Below, one piece after another: positions 1 through 7,029 of a DNA stretch of 14,187 nt. Position 1 is the first letter of the stretch. Every line of letters begins with the position of its first letter. Position numbers and translations under genes: made by a program. The notes under the pieces are model-generated. The model did not search any database. It worked only from the letters and a program-made list of their open reading frames with translations, and was not told where the DNA came from. Origin of the DNA: Candidatus Levyibacteriota bacterium (GTDB lineage Bacteria > Patescibacteriota > Microgenomatia > Levybacterales > UBA12049); contig JAHFKF010000005.1 in assembly GCA_023245475.1 (NCBI GenBank), positions 1 to 14,187 on the forward strand, given 5' to 3'.

Positions 1-550
1 GTTCTGGAGGAAGGAACTCTTCACCGCCATTATCTTGAGGTTTTTGTGGATATTCATTTGGTTTAAGCCAGTACACATAGGTGCATCCGGTTGCTTTTCT
101 GTTGGTGCTATCCCAGCCAGCAGTTGAGCATTTTTTCATTTTCTTGCCCGCATTGGTAGTAAAAAGGACAAGTTTCTTTCCGCATTCAGGACAGTCTTCG
201 TCAAGCTTTTCGGTCGTCCCATTGATCCATTCAACATAATCGCACCCTTCAACCTTTTTGGTTTCTTTGTTCCATGTTCCGTTTGAGCACTTTTTCATCT
301 TCTTGCCAAAGCGGGTGACAGAGAGGATTAATTTACCGCCACATTTGGGGCACTTCTCATCAAGTTCTTCTGGTTCAATCTCAAGCCATTTGACATAATC
401 ACAGCCGACATTTTGGCGAGTGTTTGGATCCCAAGAACCTTTTGAGCATCGTTGTAATTTACGACCTGTTTTTGTGAGGGTTATTTCTCCAAGTGGCGCA
501 CCACACTTTGGACATTTCTCATCATCTTTCTGTTTTGCATCATTTGCCAT
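1..550 (-). CDS. Protein of tandem topoisomerase-type C4 zinc ribbons (3' end outside window)
   Basis: The reading frame starts at the ATG at 550 and stays open to the window edge, giving 183 residues without a stop. It contains three consecutive units of about 54 residues, each with the order CPxCG, then KKxKCS or RKLQRCS, then W, then GCxYVxW. The cysteines are C13/C16/C35/C50, C67/C70/C88/C103 and C120/C123/C141/C156, so all three C4 sets are complete. This pattern resembles the zinc ribbons repeated at the C terminus of bacterial DNA topoisomerase I, which bind single-stranded DNA. Here they begin at the N terminus with no topoisomerase core before them, so this is a stand-alone or N-terminally placed ribbon array. 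After the third unit the chain becomes Pro/Glu/Asn-rich, which looks like a linker to something beyond the edge. A role in nucleic-acid binding is inferred from the family; what follows downstream is unknown. Confidence 0.85.
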   Translation of the reverse strand, partial: MANDAKQKDDEKCPKCGAPLGEITLTKTGRKLQRCSKGSWDPNTRQNVGCDYVKWLEIEPEELDEKCPKCGGKLILSVTRFGKKMKKCSNGTWNKETKKVEGCDYVEWINGTTEKLDEDCPECGKKLVLFTTNAGKKMKKCSTAGWDSTNRKATGCTYVYWLKPNEYPQKPQDNGGEEFLPPE

Positions 551-559
551 AAGATATTC

Positions 560-589
560 ATCGTACACTTTTTATAGAACAAAAGTCAA
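560..589 (-). promoter_or_regulatory. Promoter of the zinc-ribbon gene
   Basis: Reading the minus strand, TTGACT (584-589) is followed after 18 bp by TACGAT (560-565), which ends 9 bases before the ATG at 550. The predicted RNA start lies about 2 bases before the start codon. No Shine-Dalgarno motif is present. Confidence 0.5.
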
Positions 590-600
590 GTAAGTTATTC

Positions 601-1521
601 TTATTTACTTCGATGAGGATCAAGCACAAATGAGCGGATTGTGTATCTTCGCGTGTCAGAGTATTGCCAATTAGAGCTTGGTCGTTCTTCTCGGTTGAAG
701 ATAGTATTAAGGACGCTATTTACTCCTGGCTCGATCATAGGAAAGTTCTTCTCTCCTGTTGGTGTCTGTTCATGGGCTGCATAGGTGTCTGCAAAATGAA
801 TAAGACCAGACTCGGCTGTGGATCTGGCAAGATATCTCAGATGTTCGCGTTGGAGTTCACGAACAGTAGTGGATACATTCGTACGATAGGTAAATGGATA
901 ATGATGTTTTGTTTCATTGAGTTTCTGCATGTATGCATATGGAAGATCATAGAGTTGGGACGCAACCAGCGATGAGCAAACAAATGTATGTTTACCGAGA
1001 TCTGGAGCTTTATTTTTCACTTCGATAGTTGGTAATTCTTGAGTCATTTTGTTTATAAAGCTGGCATCAGTTGATGTTTGTCTTTTGTTCCATTGCATAC
1101 TATTGAGAGTACTTGCTACTACACCCGTTACATCTGCTTCGACAATAGTTATTTTTTGTTGCAGATTAGGTGGTAGAAGCGCAATTGTTTTGACGGTTTT
1201 ATCAGCACGAATGTCAACCAGAGTTAACGCATCGAACATAGTTGCAAGGGCTTTGAGAGGGATGTCTCCTCCTGGGCCTGCTCCAAAGACAATTGCAGTT
1301 TGTTTCTGTTGTGGGTCGGCACGTTCCTTTGCCCTCTTAGCAGTTTGCAATATTTCTCTTTGGCTTCTGAGGAAATACTCTTGCGTTGATGGGTTTAGTT
1401 CACTGCTGGTTAGCTTGGATGTGCTACTTGCTCTCAGTGCTTCTGACGGAATTTTTGCAGCAGAAAGGTCTACTACATAGCGAGATAACAATCGTGTTTG
1501 TCTTTCAGCTCGTTCAGGCAT
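601..1521 (-). CDS. Class I SAM-dependent methyltransferase-like protein
   Basis: A protein of 306 residues when started at the ATG at 1521. The frame stays open upstream to 1605, but that extension would run through a well-formed promoter and overlap the divergent gene. The -10 box TATTAT ends six bases before 1521, which settles the start. A Rossmann-like core is visible: VFGAGPGGDIP at residues 78-88 matches the glycine-rich SAM-binding motif I, LVDI with Asp103 fits the acidic residue after the second strand, and VEAD near 127-130 fits motif III. An N-terminal helical extension of about 70 residues precedes the fold. I see no DPPY/NPPY or PCQ motif of DNA methyltransferases, so the substrate is unknown. 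It is transcribed divergently from the PD-(D/E)xK-like gene across 69 bp. Assignment to the fold is fairly good; enzymatic activity is inferred. Confidence 0.75.
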   Translation of the reverse strand: MPERAERQTRLLSRYVVDLSAAKIPSEALRASSTSKLTSSELNPSTQEYFLRSQREILQTAKRAKERADPQQKQTAIVFGAGPGGDIPLKALATMFDALTLVDIRADKTVKTIALLPPNLQQKITIVEADVTGVVASTLNSMQWNKRQTSTDASFINKMTQELPTIEVKNKAPDLGKHTFVCSSLVASQLYDLPYAYMQKLNETKHHYPFTYRTNVSTTVRELQREHLRYLARSTAESGLIHFADTYAAHEQTPTGEKNFPMIEPGVNSVLNTIFNREERPSSNWQYSDTRRYTIRSFVLDPHRSK

Positions 1522-1527
1522 TGAGGA

Positions 1528-1556
1528 ATAATAACAGATGCTTTCTGTAAAGGCAA
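1528..1556 (-). promoter_or_regulatory. Promoter of the methyltransferase-like gene
   Basis: On the minus strand TTGCCT (1551-1556), a 17-bp spacer and TATTAT (1528-1533) are followed by six bases and the ATG at 1521. The predicted transcription start coincides with the A of the start codon. Confidence 0.7.
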
Positions 1557-1574
1557 TCCTACTACTTGATAATA

Positions 1575-1583
1575 TGCTATAAT
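1575..1583 (+). promoter_or_regulatory. Extended -10 promoter of the PD-(D/E)xK-like gene
   Basis: TGCTATAAT is a perfect extended -10 element (TGn plus TATAAT at 1578-1583). It ends seven bases before the ATG at 1591. No good -35 is seen, as expected for an extended -10 promoter. The leader would be 0-1 base. Confidence 0.75.
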
Positions 1584-1590
1584 TTCCCCC

Positions 1591-2274
1591 ATGACTGAGA
1601 GACAACCAAGACGTAAAGACGTGGAGCCATTACGATTACCATTTCTTTTGACTACCAATCCAAGTGTGAATGCTTTGGGGGAGCGTATTAAGGAAGCTAC
1701 TCCTGATTGGGAGATGATTGTTATGGATTCGAGACGTTTCAATAGAATTGCTGATTCAGGCTATCTTGCTGAAATACATGTGGGGCATGTTATTGAAAAA
1801 GCAGCAAATATTGATCCTGCCCTTAAGGACAGGATCATCAGAGATCCTGTTGTGGATGGAGATGAAACAGCAAACTATCTGTTTAAGCAGAATCAACAAG
1901 GCATGCTGGTTTGCTGGAAAAAACGAGGTCCATATGGTAAACCAGAGCAGGTGGCTGAATATGATCATCTTCTCATGATAAATTTCCTTCCGGTAGTTAT
2001 TGAGGTAAAAACATCAAATGCTCCACATTCAACTGCAAGTAAAAAAGGTTCTTTGGCACAAGCTCTTACACAAGAATCGATTATTAAGAAGCTGAGACCG
2101 TTACAAGAACGCTTATCGACTGATCGGTTTGCGTATGTTATGGTTGTGAATCAAGAACTAATTAACCCAAACTCACATTTTCAACAACAGTTTACAAGAT
2201 CGGGAGGGCTGATCGTTCCCTTAGCTACTCCACATGCGGAGTTTACCGAAGCAGCAGCAGAAAAACTGCAATAA
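1591..2274 (+). CDS. Putative PD-(D/E)xK-superfamily nuclease-like protein
   Basis: A protein of 227 residues. Its key feature is AEYDHLLMINFLPVVIEVKTS around residues 122-142: an Asp (D125), a hydrophobic strand, then E138-V139-K140. This D...(D/E)xK arrangement is the metal-binding signature of the restriction-endonuclease-like fold; E123 may contribute too. An upstream acidic helix, with E61 in AEIHVGHVIEK, could supply the additional Glu seen in many members. A helix and strand (AYVMVVNQEL, 181-190) follow. The family includes restriction enzymes, Holliday-junction resolvases and repair nucleases, but also many non-nucleases, so function is inferred from a short motif only. The ATG follows an extended -10 box directly. 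The gene is divergent from the methyltransferase-like gene and ends 18 bases before the next start. It could alternatively be a non-catalytic protein with a chance motif. Confidence 0.65.
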   Translation: MTERQPRRKDVEPLRLPFLLTTNPSVNALGERIKEATPDWEMIVMDSRRFNRIADSGYLAEIHVGHVIEKAANIDPALKDRIIRDPVVDGDETANYLFKQNQQGMLVCWKKRGPYGKPEQVAEYDHLLMINFLPVVIEVKTSNAPHSTASKKGSLAQALTQESIIKKLRPLQERLSTDRFAYVMVVNQELINPNSHFQQQFTRSGGLIVPLATPHAEFTEAAAEKLQ

Positions 2275-2280
2275 ATCTTG

Positions 2281-2286
2281 TATAAT
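2281..2286 (+). promoter_or_regulatory. -10 box in the 18-bp gap before the HExxH gene
   Basis: A perfect TATAAT sits between the TAA of the upstream gene (2272-2274) and the ATG at 2293, six bases before that ATG. No convincing -35 is present. The geometry repeats that of neighbouring genes. It also argues against a TTG start at 2278, since that codon would lie upstream of the -10 box. Confidence 0.6.
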
Positions 2287-2292
2287 GCCAAT

Positions 2293-3030
2293 ATGATTCA
2301 TCAATCCCTTAGCCGATTAGAAGAGCTCAAGACCCAAGCCTTAGTTCTCATGGAGACAGCAGGGTATCCAATTACAGGTGAAATTGGCGTGCAGCTTGAG
2401 CAAGACTTGCCGTTTATGGGCTATACAACTGAGAAGGATGGCAAGCCAATTATTGTTGTCTCCGGGATGGCGATGACCAACCAAGGCGCACTCAATTTAT
2501 TAATTCATGAATTGAGCCATATTTATCGTATCCAAACACAACACCCGTCCCATAACGTTTCATTGTTAACCTCAATTACTTCATGGGTGATGTCAGGGCA
2601 ACAGCAGATGCCGTTTCAAGACCAAATTCTCAGTGCCATTCTTAACAACATCCAAGATATCTACGCGGATGACATCTCCTTTAGCATCTTTGCCAAGAGC
2701 AAGACCACCAAAAATCTTGATGAATTCTTTATGGGATGGATTCGTGAGCCTGTCAAAGAAGAGACACTTGAAGATGTCTGGGAGAATGCACAGAAGCTTC
2801 TTAATGCAGCATTTGCAGAGGCGAATCTCACTCGGCATAAGTTTCCTGATAAAGATAATAAAGTCAAAAAAGCGATTACAAAATTCCTTGAAGCTTGTGA
2901 TAAACCGATGGCAACAAAGTATCCGTTCTTCAAAGAGTTCTTTATAAAATTGCCACAAGACGTAACAGACAAAGAGTTTGAAAGTCTATTAATTAGCTAC
3001 TTAAATGAATTCCGCAAGTTAGTCTCCTAG
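2293..3030 (+). CDS. HExxH-motif putative zinc metallopeptidase
   Basis: A protein of 245 residues from the ATG at 2293. An in-frame TTG at 2278 is rejected because it lies before the -10 box. The motif LLIHELSHIYR places H72-E73-x-x-H76 in a hydrophobic helix, the zinc-binding and catalytic signature of metallopeptidases. About 45 residues on, LNNIQDIYADD (117-127) is an Asn/Asp-rich helix that could provide the third zinc ligand (D122, D126 or D127). A beta-hairpin-like stretch, KPIIVVSGMAM (51-61), precedes the active-site helix, as in many small zincins. No signal peptide or transmembrane segment is seen, so it is probably cytoplasmic. I cannot name the family. The C-terminal 110 residues are helical and charged. 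It follows the PD-(D/E)xK-like gene closely, so co-transcription is possible besides its own promoter. Confidence 0.7.
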   Translation: MIHQSLSRLEELKTQALVLMETAGYPITGEIGVQLEQDLPFMGYTTEKDGKPIIVVSGMAMTNQGALNLLIHELSHIYRIQTQHPSHNVSLLTSITSWVMSGQQQMPFQDQILSAILNNIQDIYADDISFSIFAKSKTTKNLDEFFMGWIREPVKEETLEDVWENAQKLLNAAFAEANLTRHKFPDKDNKVKKAITKFLEACDKPMATKYPFFKEFFIKLPQDVTDKEFESLLISYLNEFRKLVS

Positions 3031-3053
3031 TTATTTCGTTGTGCGATAGCTTT

Positions 3054-3062
3054 TGATATAAT
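3054..3062 (+). promoter_or_regulatory. Extended -10 promoter of the 617-residue orphan
   Basis: TGATATAAT is a perfect extended -10 element (TATAAT at 3057-3062). The ATG at 3073 begins ten bases after it, giving a predicted leader of about 3-4 bases. No clear -35 or Shine-Dalgarno motif is visible. Confidence 0.65.
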
Positions 3063-3072
3063 TCGATCACGT

Positions 3073-4926
3073 ATGTCTCGCAAAGAACAACCATCTATTA
3101 ATCCTGAGCATGAACACAAAGCTGCAATGGCAGAACATGCATATCTGTCAATAGACCCGTGGGTTACTTTTGGCAGTTTACCATCAAAACAACTCCAAGG
3201 TTGGCATGCAGACTTGCTGCAAGGGAGAAGAACTCCTCAGCGGCGTTTTCATGCAGCATGGATGATCGCTGAATCTGGATATTCTCTCTATAGTGAGCTT
3301 ACTAGAAAACCGACAGATACACCTGAACGTCCTGAGGTAATCCCTTTATTTGCCACAGCAAAGGAAGAGTTTGATGAACTTGCAAAAGAAAGAACAGCTT
3401 CTCAAGTATTACAATTACAGGGGAAACTTGGTGCTATCACTATGCCCGTGGTGGCTGCCTATTTGGGAGACCCTGATCCTGAGCTTTTTTCTCGTGAGCG
3501 AACAAACTATCTCTTATCGTTAGGTAATGTGGGAGAATCTGCTCTTGGCTATGTCAAAGCCGCGAAACAAACTCATGATGTCGTCTTTATGCAGGCGCTT
3601 ACGATACTCAATGTGCTCAATGATGAACAGGATTTCTTGCTCTTACCCGCAGCGTCACGTTTTGTGAATGCCCGTGTTGGACAGGCGCACCAATCACAAT
3701 TGTATGTGTTTGATCTTCTGCGCGGAAAGGGGTTCAATGCTGCGGTTACTGCTGATAAAAATCATTCTGCTACGTCTGTAGATCCTGCATTGTTGGCACA
3801 CAGCGAGTACAAAGCAAAGCATCCTTATGGTACGCTTCAAGCAGTTGTTGATGTAAATAGACAAAATGCGCTGGACAAACAGATCGATGCAGCCGTTAAA
3901 ACTCATAATCGAGGGGGACGTGGAGGACACTCTGTTGCGATATTTAATGCAGCGAACAGTGAATATCGTAAGCTTGAGCCAGGAAGGCCTGCCCGATTAG
4001 TACATTTACATCAAGTTGCCGACTCGTTAAAAGATGCTTTGGTGGAGGGCTTATCCTACCCAGTTAGAAATCTCTCGGAGAAAATTGTTTTTCAAACAAA
4101 GGAAGATGTAATTTCTTATTATGCATCGCTGCCTCCTGATAGCTCTGTCTCTGCTGAGTATCAAGAGATGCAACGAGCGGTTTCTTTCTTGGATAAAAGC
4201 TCTCTTGATCAGGAAGAGACTGCTGCTCTTGCTTCGATGCATCTGGACATTGGTATGTACGAAGCAAGTCAAAACAAGTTCTCTGCAAAACCGCACTTTA
4301 CCAAAGCAGAGGTTCTCTATGATGGAATTGCTCGCAACGCGGCGGTAAGCGGCGATAGAAAGACGTACTATTTGGCACGAATTGCACGTATCGCCGTGCC
4401 ATTGTATGCTGCTGTTGGCACACGAGCTACTGATGTGCAAGAGCAGATAGAGACGTATACTAGGGAGCTCTCAATACTTGGACAGCAATTGCTTGAGGAA
4501 AAGGATGCTCTACGTGAATCTCAACCCCAACAAGCAGCTCTTTTGACGTCCATCATGCCTCAAATTGCCTCATTGTTGCTCCTGTCTGGGGAGCCATCTT
4601 CTGAACGGACACATATTGCAGTACCAAGTACATACCGACAAAATACATCAACTGGATGGGGGACGACTGTGTGGCTTGATACGGGAGATGGTTATCATGG
4701 CGAGTTCTTTGGGAAACTAAGTTTGAAGGATGCATCTGATCCAACACTAAATCCTCACAGTCTTACTATAGAAGAGCTTGGTTCGGGTGAAGATTTTTTG
4801 TTCAATACGTTAAGTGTTATGTGGGATGATCCTGCACAGACGGAAGGGTTTGCTGAACGATTAGCGTGGGTGAATGCTACTCGAGGAATGGTTAAAGAGG
4901 TAGTAGATCGTTCTGTTGAAGACTAG
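3073..4926 (+). CDS. Uncharacterised 617-residue soluble helical protein
   Basis: I do not recognise this protein. It is one intact frame of 617 residues with no signal peptide and no long hydrophobic segment, so it should be cytoplasmic. Most of it looks alpha-helical, with many Ala/Leu/Glu/Gln-rich stretches. The part around residues 375-470 has evenly spaced aromatic and small residues, as in TPR-like helical repeats, but no repeat is clean enough to call. A Gly/Arg-rich loop, NRGGRGGH near residues 279-286, interrupts the helices and could be a flexible or nucleic-acid-contacting segment. The last 100 residues (GWGTTVWLDTGDGYHGEFFG) look more beta-rich. The stop codon overlaps that of the convergent TfoX-like gene: the CTAG at 4923-4926 supplies both TAG codons. 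It has its own extended -10 promoter. Confidence 0.85.
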   Translation: MSRKEQPSINPEHEHKAAMAEHAYLSIDPWVTFGSLPSKQLQGWHADLLQGRRTPQRRFHAAWMIAESGYSLYSELTRKPTDTPERPEVIPLFATAKEEFDELAKERTASQVLQLQGKLGAITMPVVAAYLGDPDPELFSRERTNYLLSLGNVGESALGYVKAAKQTHDVVFMQALTILNVLNDEQDFLLLPAASRFVNARVGQAHQSQLYVFDLLRGKGFNAAVTADKNHSATSVDPALLAHSEYKAKHPYGTLQAVVDVNRQNALDKQIDAAVKTHNRGGRGGHSVAIFNAANSEYRKLEPGRPARLVHLHQVADSLKDALVEGLSYPVRNLSEKIVFQTKEDVISYYASLPPDSSVSAEYQEMQRAVSFLDKSSLDQEETAALASMHLDIGMYEASQNKFSAKPHFTKAEVLYDGIARNAAVSGDRKTYYLARIARIAVPLYAAVGTRATDVQEQIETYTRELSILGQQLLEEKDALRESQPQQAALLTSIMPQIASLLLLSGEPSSERTHIAVPSTYRQNTSTGWGTTVWLDTGDGYHGEFFGKLSLKDASDPTLNPHSLTIEELGSGEDFLFNTLSVMWDDPAQTEGFAERLAWVNATRGMVKEVVDRSVED

Positions 4927-5246
4927 CGTTTTTTCTTCTTAGGAAGGGGGAGTTCGGCTGTGGTTTGTCTCACAAAGTCCGTTAGCCATTCTGCTTCATC
5001 CCATTTGGACTCAGGAACTCTGAGATACATTTTGGCGCTAGGGTAGGGAGGAGCCTTGTGGGTTTCATCAAGGAATTGTTTGCCTGCTTCTGTTGGTTTG
5101 ATAAACAATTGATCATCACAAACCAACGCAACCACTTTTTCATCGCAATAAATCGCATATTCCCCAAACATCTTGCGGCTTCGGATATTTCCTGCTGATT
5201 GCATTTGTTCTGTCAGGAAATCAACGGTGGATTGCTTCGTCGCCAT
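4923..5246 (-). CDS. TfoX N-terminal-domain family protein
   Basis: A protein of 107 residues, starting at the ATG at 5246. The frame could be extended to 5270, but that would overlap the end of the upstream gene; the chosen ATG lies two bases after that gene's TAA. A GGAG eight bases before the ATG makes a fair Shine-Dalgarno site, in contrast to the leaderless first genes. The chain matches the TfoX/Sxy N-terminal domain: RSRKMFGEYAIYCDEKVVALV (23-42) is the typical core, followed by DQLFIKPTE and PYPSAKMYLRVPES. In gamma-proteobacteria TfoX controls competence genes, but stand-alone N-terminal-domain proteins are widespread and mostly of unknown function. The tail is a basic LPKKKKR. It is the last gene of the 6902-4923 operon. 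Confidence 0.88.
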   Translation of the reverse strand: MATKQSTVDFLTEQMQSAGNIRSRKMFGEYAIYCDEKVVALVCDDQLFIKPTEAGKQFLDETHKAPPYPSAKMYLRVPESKWDEAEWLTDFVRQTTAELPLPKKKKR

Positions 5247-5248
5247 AC

Positions 5249-6211
5249 TTATATCTCCAAGACTACCCATGCTGGGTCGTGATCGCTGCCATCGCCAGAC
5301 AGGAGTGTTCTGCGATCAATCATTGCTTTTGTTTGTTTTGCTGCAAGGTTTGGACTTAGCCAAATCTGATCAAATAACGCATACTCAGCAGGCTTGCCTG
5401 ACTCTTTAAAACGATGTGTCCAGGCTTTGTTTGACAGTTCTTCTTTAAATGATTGTGTTTCTGTGGGATTTGCTAGTCCATTGACTAGTCCTAGTTCTGG
5501 ATCCTGAGTAAACGCATTGAGAAAAGCAGCATCGAGAGGATCATTCATATCTCCTAGAACAATGTAGTTACTGTTTGGACGAGTCTGCTTTTTGAGTATT
5601 TGAGCAAGCATTTCTGATTGGCGCTTTCGAGTAAGGTTACTGGCATTGGCACCGGCTACTGGATCTGTTCTAAAGTCGACGAAATGACTTTTTAAGTGAT
5701 TATTGTACAAGGTGAAGAGTGTTTTCTTGCGGGTTGCATCAAGAATTTCAACTTCAAGCACGTCACGGCTAAAGATACGTCTGCCGGAATCATCTGGGTG
5801 AACCGTATATTGCCAAGAGGTAAGTCCACCAATGGGCAATTTGGACATAATCCCAACATCAATGAGGCGAGGATCATTGCCTTCGATGACGCCAATGAAA
5901 GGGTACATGTTATCAAGGAGCGTCGCATTGAATTCTTTTAGCGTATCTTGATCCTCAACTTCTTGGACAGCCAGGACATCAAGGTTCATTCGTTTAATCC
6001 GTTCGGCAATGATCGCAGACTCTTCAGGATCTTTTTGCTTGACCAGTTTGCCTTTGTATGTACGAACTTTAATCATGCTATTTTCTGCATCTGCTGTATG
6101 CCCTTCAAAGGTGACGCCATCGGCTACGTCTTCTAAGGAGTCAATCTCCGCATAAAAATTGAAACGGGAAAAGAGGTTATTAAGATTAAATGTTCCGACA
6201 GAGATAGTCAT
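5249..6211 (-). CDS. Endonuclease/exonuclease/phosphatase (EEP) family protein
   Basis: A 320-residue protein covering the whole EEP (DNase I-like/AP-endonuclease-like) domain. All hallmark motifs are visible in order: GTFNLNNLF (6-14), QEVED with catalytic Glu84, LYNNHLKSH with N171/H172, LGDMNDPLDA with D221/N223, FDQIW with D281 and GSDHDPAW with D310/H311. These are the metal- and phosphate-binding residues of the fold, so the enzyme should be active as a phosphodiesterase or nuclease. There is no signal peptide, pointing to a cytoplasmic role. The natural substrate cannot be told; EEP members act on DNA, RNA, phosphoinositides or nucleotides. It starts 15 bases after the stop of the UBP zinc-finger gene and ends two bases before the TfoX-like start, so it sits inside an operon. 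Confidence 0.92.
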   Translation of the reverse strand: MTISVGTFNLNNLFSRFNFYAEIDSLEDVADGVTFEGHTADAENSMIKVRTYKGKLVKQKDPEESAIIAERIKRMNLDVLAVQEVEDQDTLKEFNATLLDNMYPFIGVIEGNDPRLIDVGIMSKLPIGGLTSWQYTVHPDDSGRRIFSRDVLEVEILDATRKKTLFTLYNNHLKSHFVDFRTDPVAGANASNLTRKRQSEMLAQILKKQTRPNSNYIVLGDMNDPLDAAFLNAFTQDPELGLVNGLANPTETQSFKEELSNKAWTHRFKESGKPAEYALFDQIWLSPNLAAKQTKAMIDRRTLLSGDGSDHDPAWVVLEI

Positions 6212-6226
6212 ATTCTTTATTAAATA

Positions 6227-6490
6227 TTATTCCAATCCTACTTCATCAACATAACACCATTTCCAGTCTTCGCCGGGCTCAAATGATTTGATGATAGGAT
6301 GCTTTGTCGTATGAAAGTGTTTGGTGGCATGCTTATTTTTTGAACTGTCACAGCAACCAACATGTCCACACGTAAGGCAAAGGCGTAAGTGTACCCATGT
6401 GTCTCCAGTTGCAAGACATTCTTCACAGCCGTTGGGAGTTTTGGGTTTTACATCCTTAATTTGATCTTGATGAGTACACGTCTTAGCCAT
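6227..6490 (-). CDS. UBP-type zinc-finger protein
   Basis: An 87-residue protein that is essentially one zf-UBP domain. The Cys/His pattern is complete: C5-x-H7, C22-x-x-C25 (GCEECL), C38-x-x-C41 (LCLTCGHVGC), C46/C47, and a His-rich segment with H54, H58, H60 and H64 (ATKHFHTTKHP). The C-terminal WKWCYVDEVG is also typical. In eukaryotes this domain binds the ubiquitin C terminus; small stand-alone bacterial versions are common and their ligand is not established. It lies 13 bases after the VOC gene and 15 bases before the EEP gene, all on the minus strand. No own promoter or Shine-Dalgarno motif is obvious, so it is probably translated by coupling from the operon mRNA. Confidence 0.92.
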   Translation of the reverse strand: MAKTCTHQDQIKDVKPKTPNGCEECLATGDTWVHLRLCLTCGHVGCCDSSKNKHATKHFHTTKHPIIKSFEPGEDWKWCYVDEVGLE

Positions 6491-6503
6491 ACTATTAGCT
6501 TAT

Positions 6504-6902
6504 TTATTTAGCTTTTGGCATTGATTCCAAATCAGGCTGGAGGAGGGTAAAGCGATTGCCTTCGGTATCTTCGCATTTGACGTAGAGTCCAATTTTGGGA
6601 ATATCAGTTGGTTCTTCTTGTAATACTTTGCCACCGGCAGCTTTTACATCAGCCATTGCTTTGTGGACATCGTCAACCCCAATGACGCATGAGAATGCAT
6701 TGAGCTCTTTTTTGTCTCCGCCTTTGAAGATACCACCATTGATGCCTAGTTCATCCATCTCTCCTGTTTTGGCAACGACGTAACCACCATAATCTTCGCC
6801 ACCTTGGTCTTGCATTTCCCAACCAAAAGCATCGCTATAAAATTTCTTTGCACGATTTACGTCGGTTGATTCAATCTCAAAATGTACGACTCTGTTTGCC
6901 AT
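6504..6902 (-). CDS. VOC (glyoxalase/bleomycin-resistance/dioxygenase fold) protein
   Basis: A 132-residue protein made of two beta-alpha-beta-beta-beta modules. The first is VVHFEIESTDVNRAKKFYSDAFGWEM (residues 5-30), the classical VOC opening with H7 and E9 on strand 1. The second starts at SCVIGVDDVHKAMADVKAAGGKV and ends with GLYVKCEDTEGNRFTLLQPD, a very typical VOC closing strand. Members bind a metal and a small substrate and act as isomerases, dioxygenases or drug-binding proteins; substrate specificity cannot be read from sequence. It is the first gene of a four-gene minus-strand operon and has the best-formed leaderless promoter of the operon. Confidence 0.92.
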   Translation of the reverse strand: MANRVVHFEIESTDVNRAKKFYSDAFGWEMQDQGGEDYGGYVVAKTGEMDELGINGGIFKGGDKKELNAFSCVIGVDDVHKAMADVKAAGGKVLQEEPTDIPKIGLYVKCEDTEGNRFTLLQPDLESMPKAK

Positions 6903-6908
6903 ATCTAT

Positions 6909-6937
6909 TTTATATACCTTTATTTGCCGTTAGTCAA
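6909..6937 (-). promoter_or_regulatory. Operon promoter for VOC-UBP-EEP-TfoX
   Basis: On the minus strand TTGACT (6932-6937), a 17-bp spacer and TATAAA (6909-6914) are followed by six bases and the ATG at 6902. The RNA should start on the A of the start codon. The next three genes are spaced by 2-15 bases, so this promoter probably drives all four. Confidence 0.8.
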
Positions 6938-6993
6938 TGCCGTTGTTTTCTAGGGTAGTGGGTCAATTTGAATAAAATACGAAATCAGCACTA

Positions 6994-7022
6994 TTGTCAA
7001 AAACGATTAGACCTGTTACTAT
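6994..7022 (+). promoter_or_regulatory. Promoter of the structured ncRNA
   Basis: TTGTCA (6994-6999), a 17-bp spacer ending in TGT, and TACTAT (7017-7022) form a strong sigma70-type promoter with an extended -10. No open reading frame follows; the predicted start at about 7030 opens the structured RNA region. Confidence 0.75.
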
Positions 7023-7029
7023 TTTACTT

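Noticed and set aside
1049..1480. 143-residue plus-strand frame rich in Cys/Leu/Val
   Set aside because: Antisense shadow of the methyltransferase-like gene, without promoter or recognisable domain.
1522..1605. N-terminal extension of the methyltransferase-like gene to the ATG at 1605
   Set aside because: It would run through a well-formed -35/-10 pair and overlap the divergent gene; the -10 box ends six bases before the ATG at 1521.
601..2274. Classical restriction-modification system
   Set aside because: The methyltransferase-like protein lacks the catalytic motifs of DNA methyltransferases, and the nuclease call rests on one short motif.
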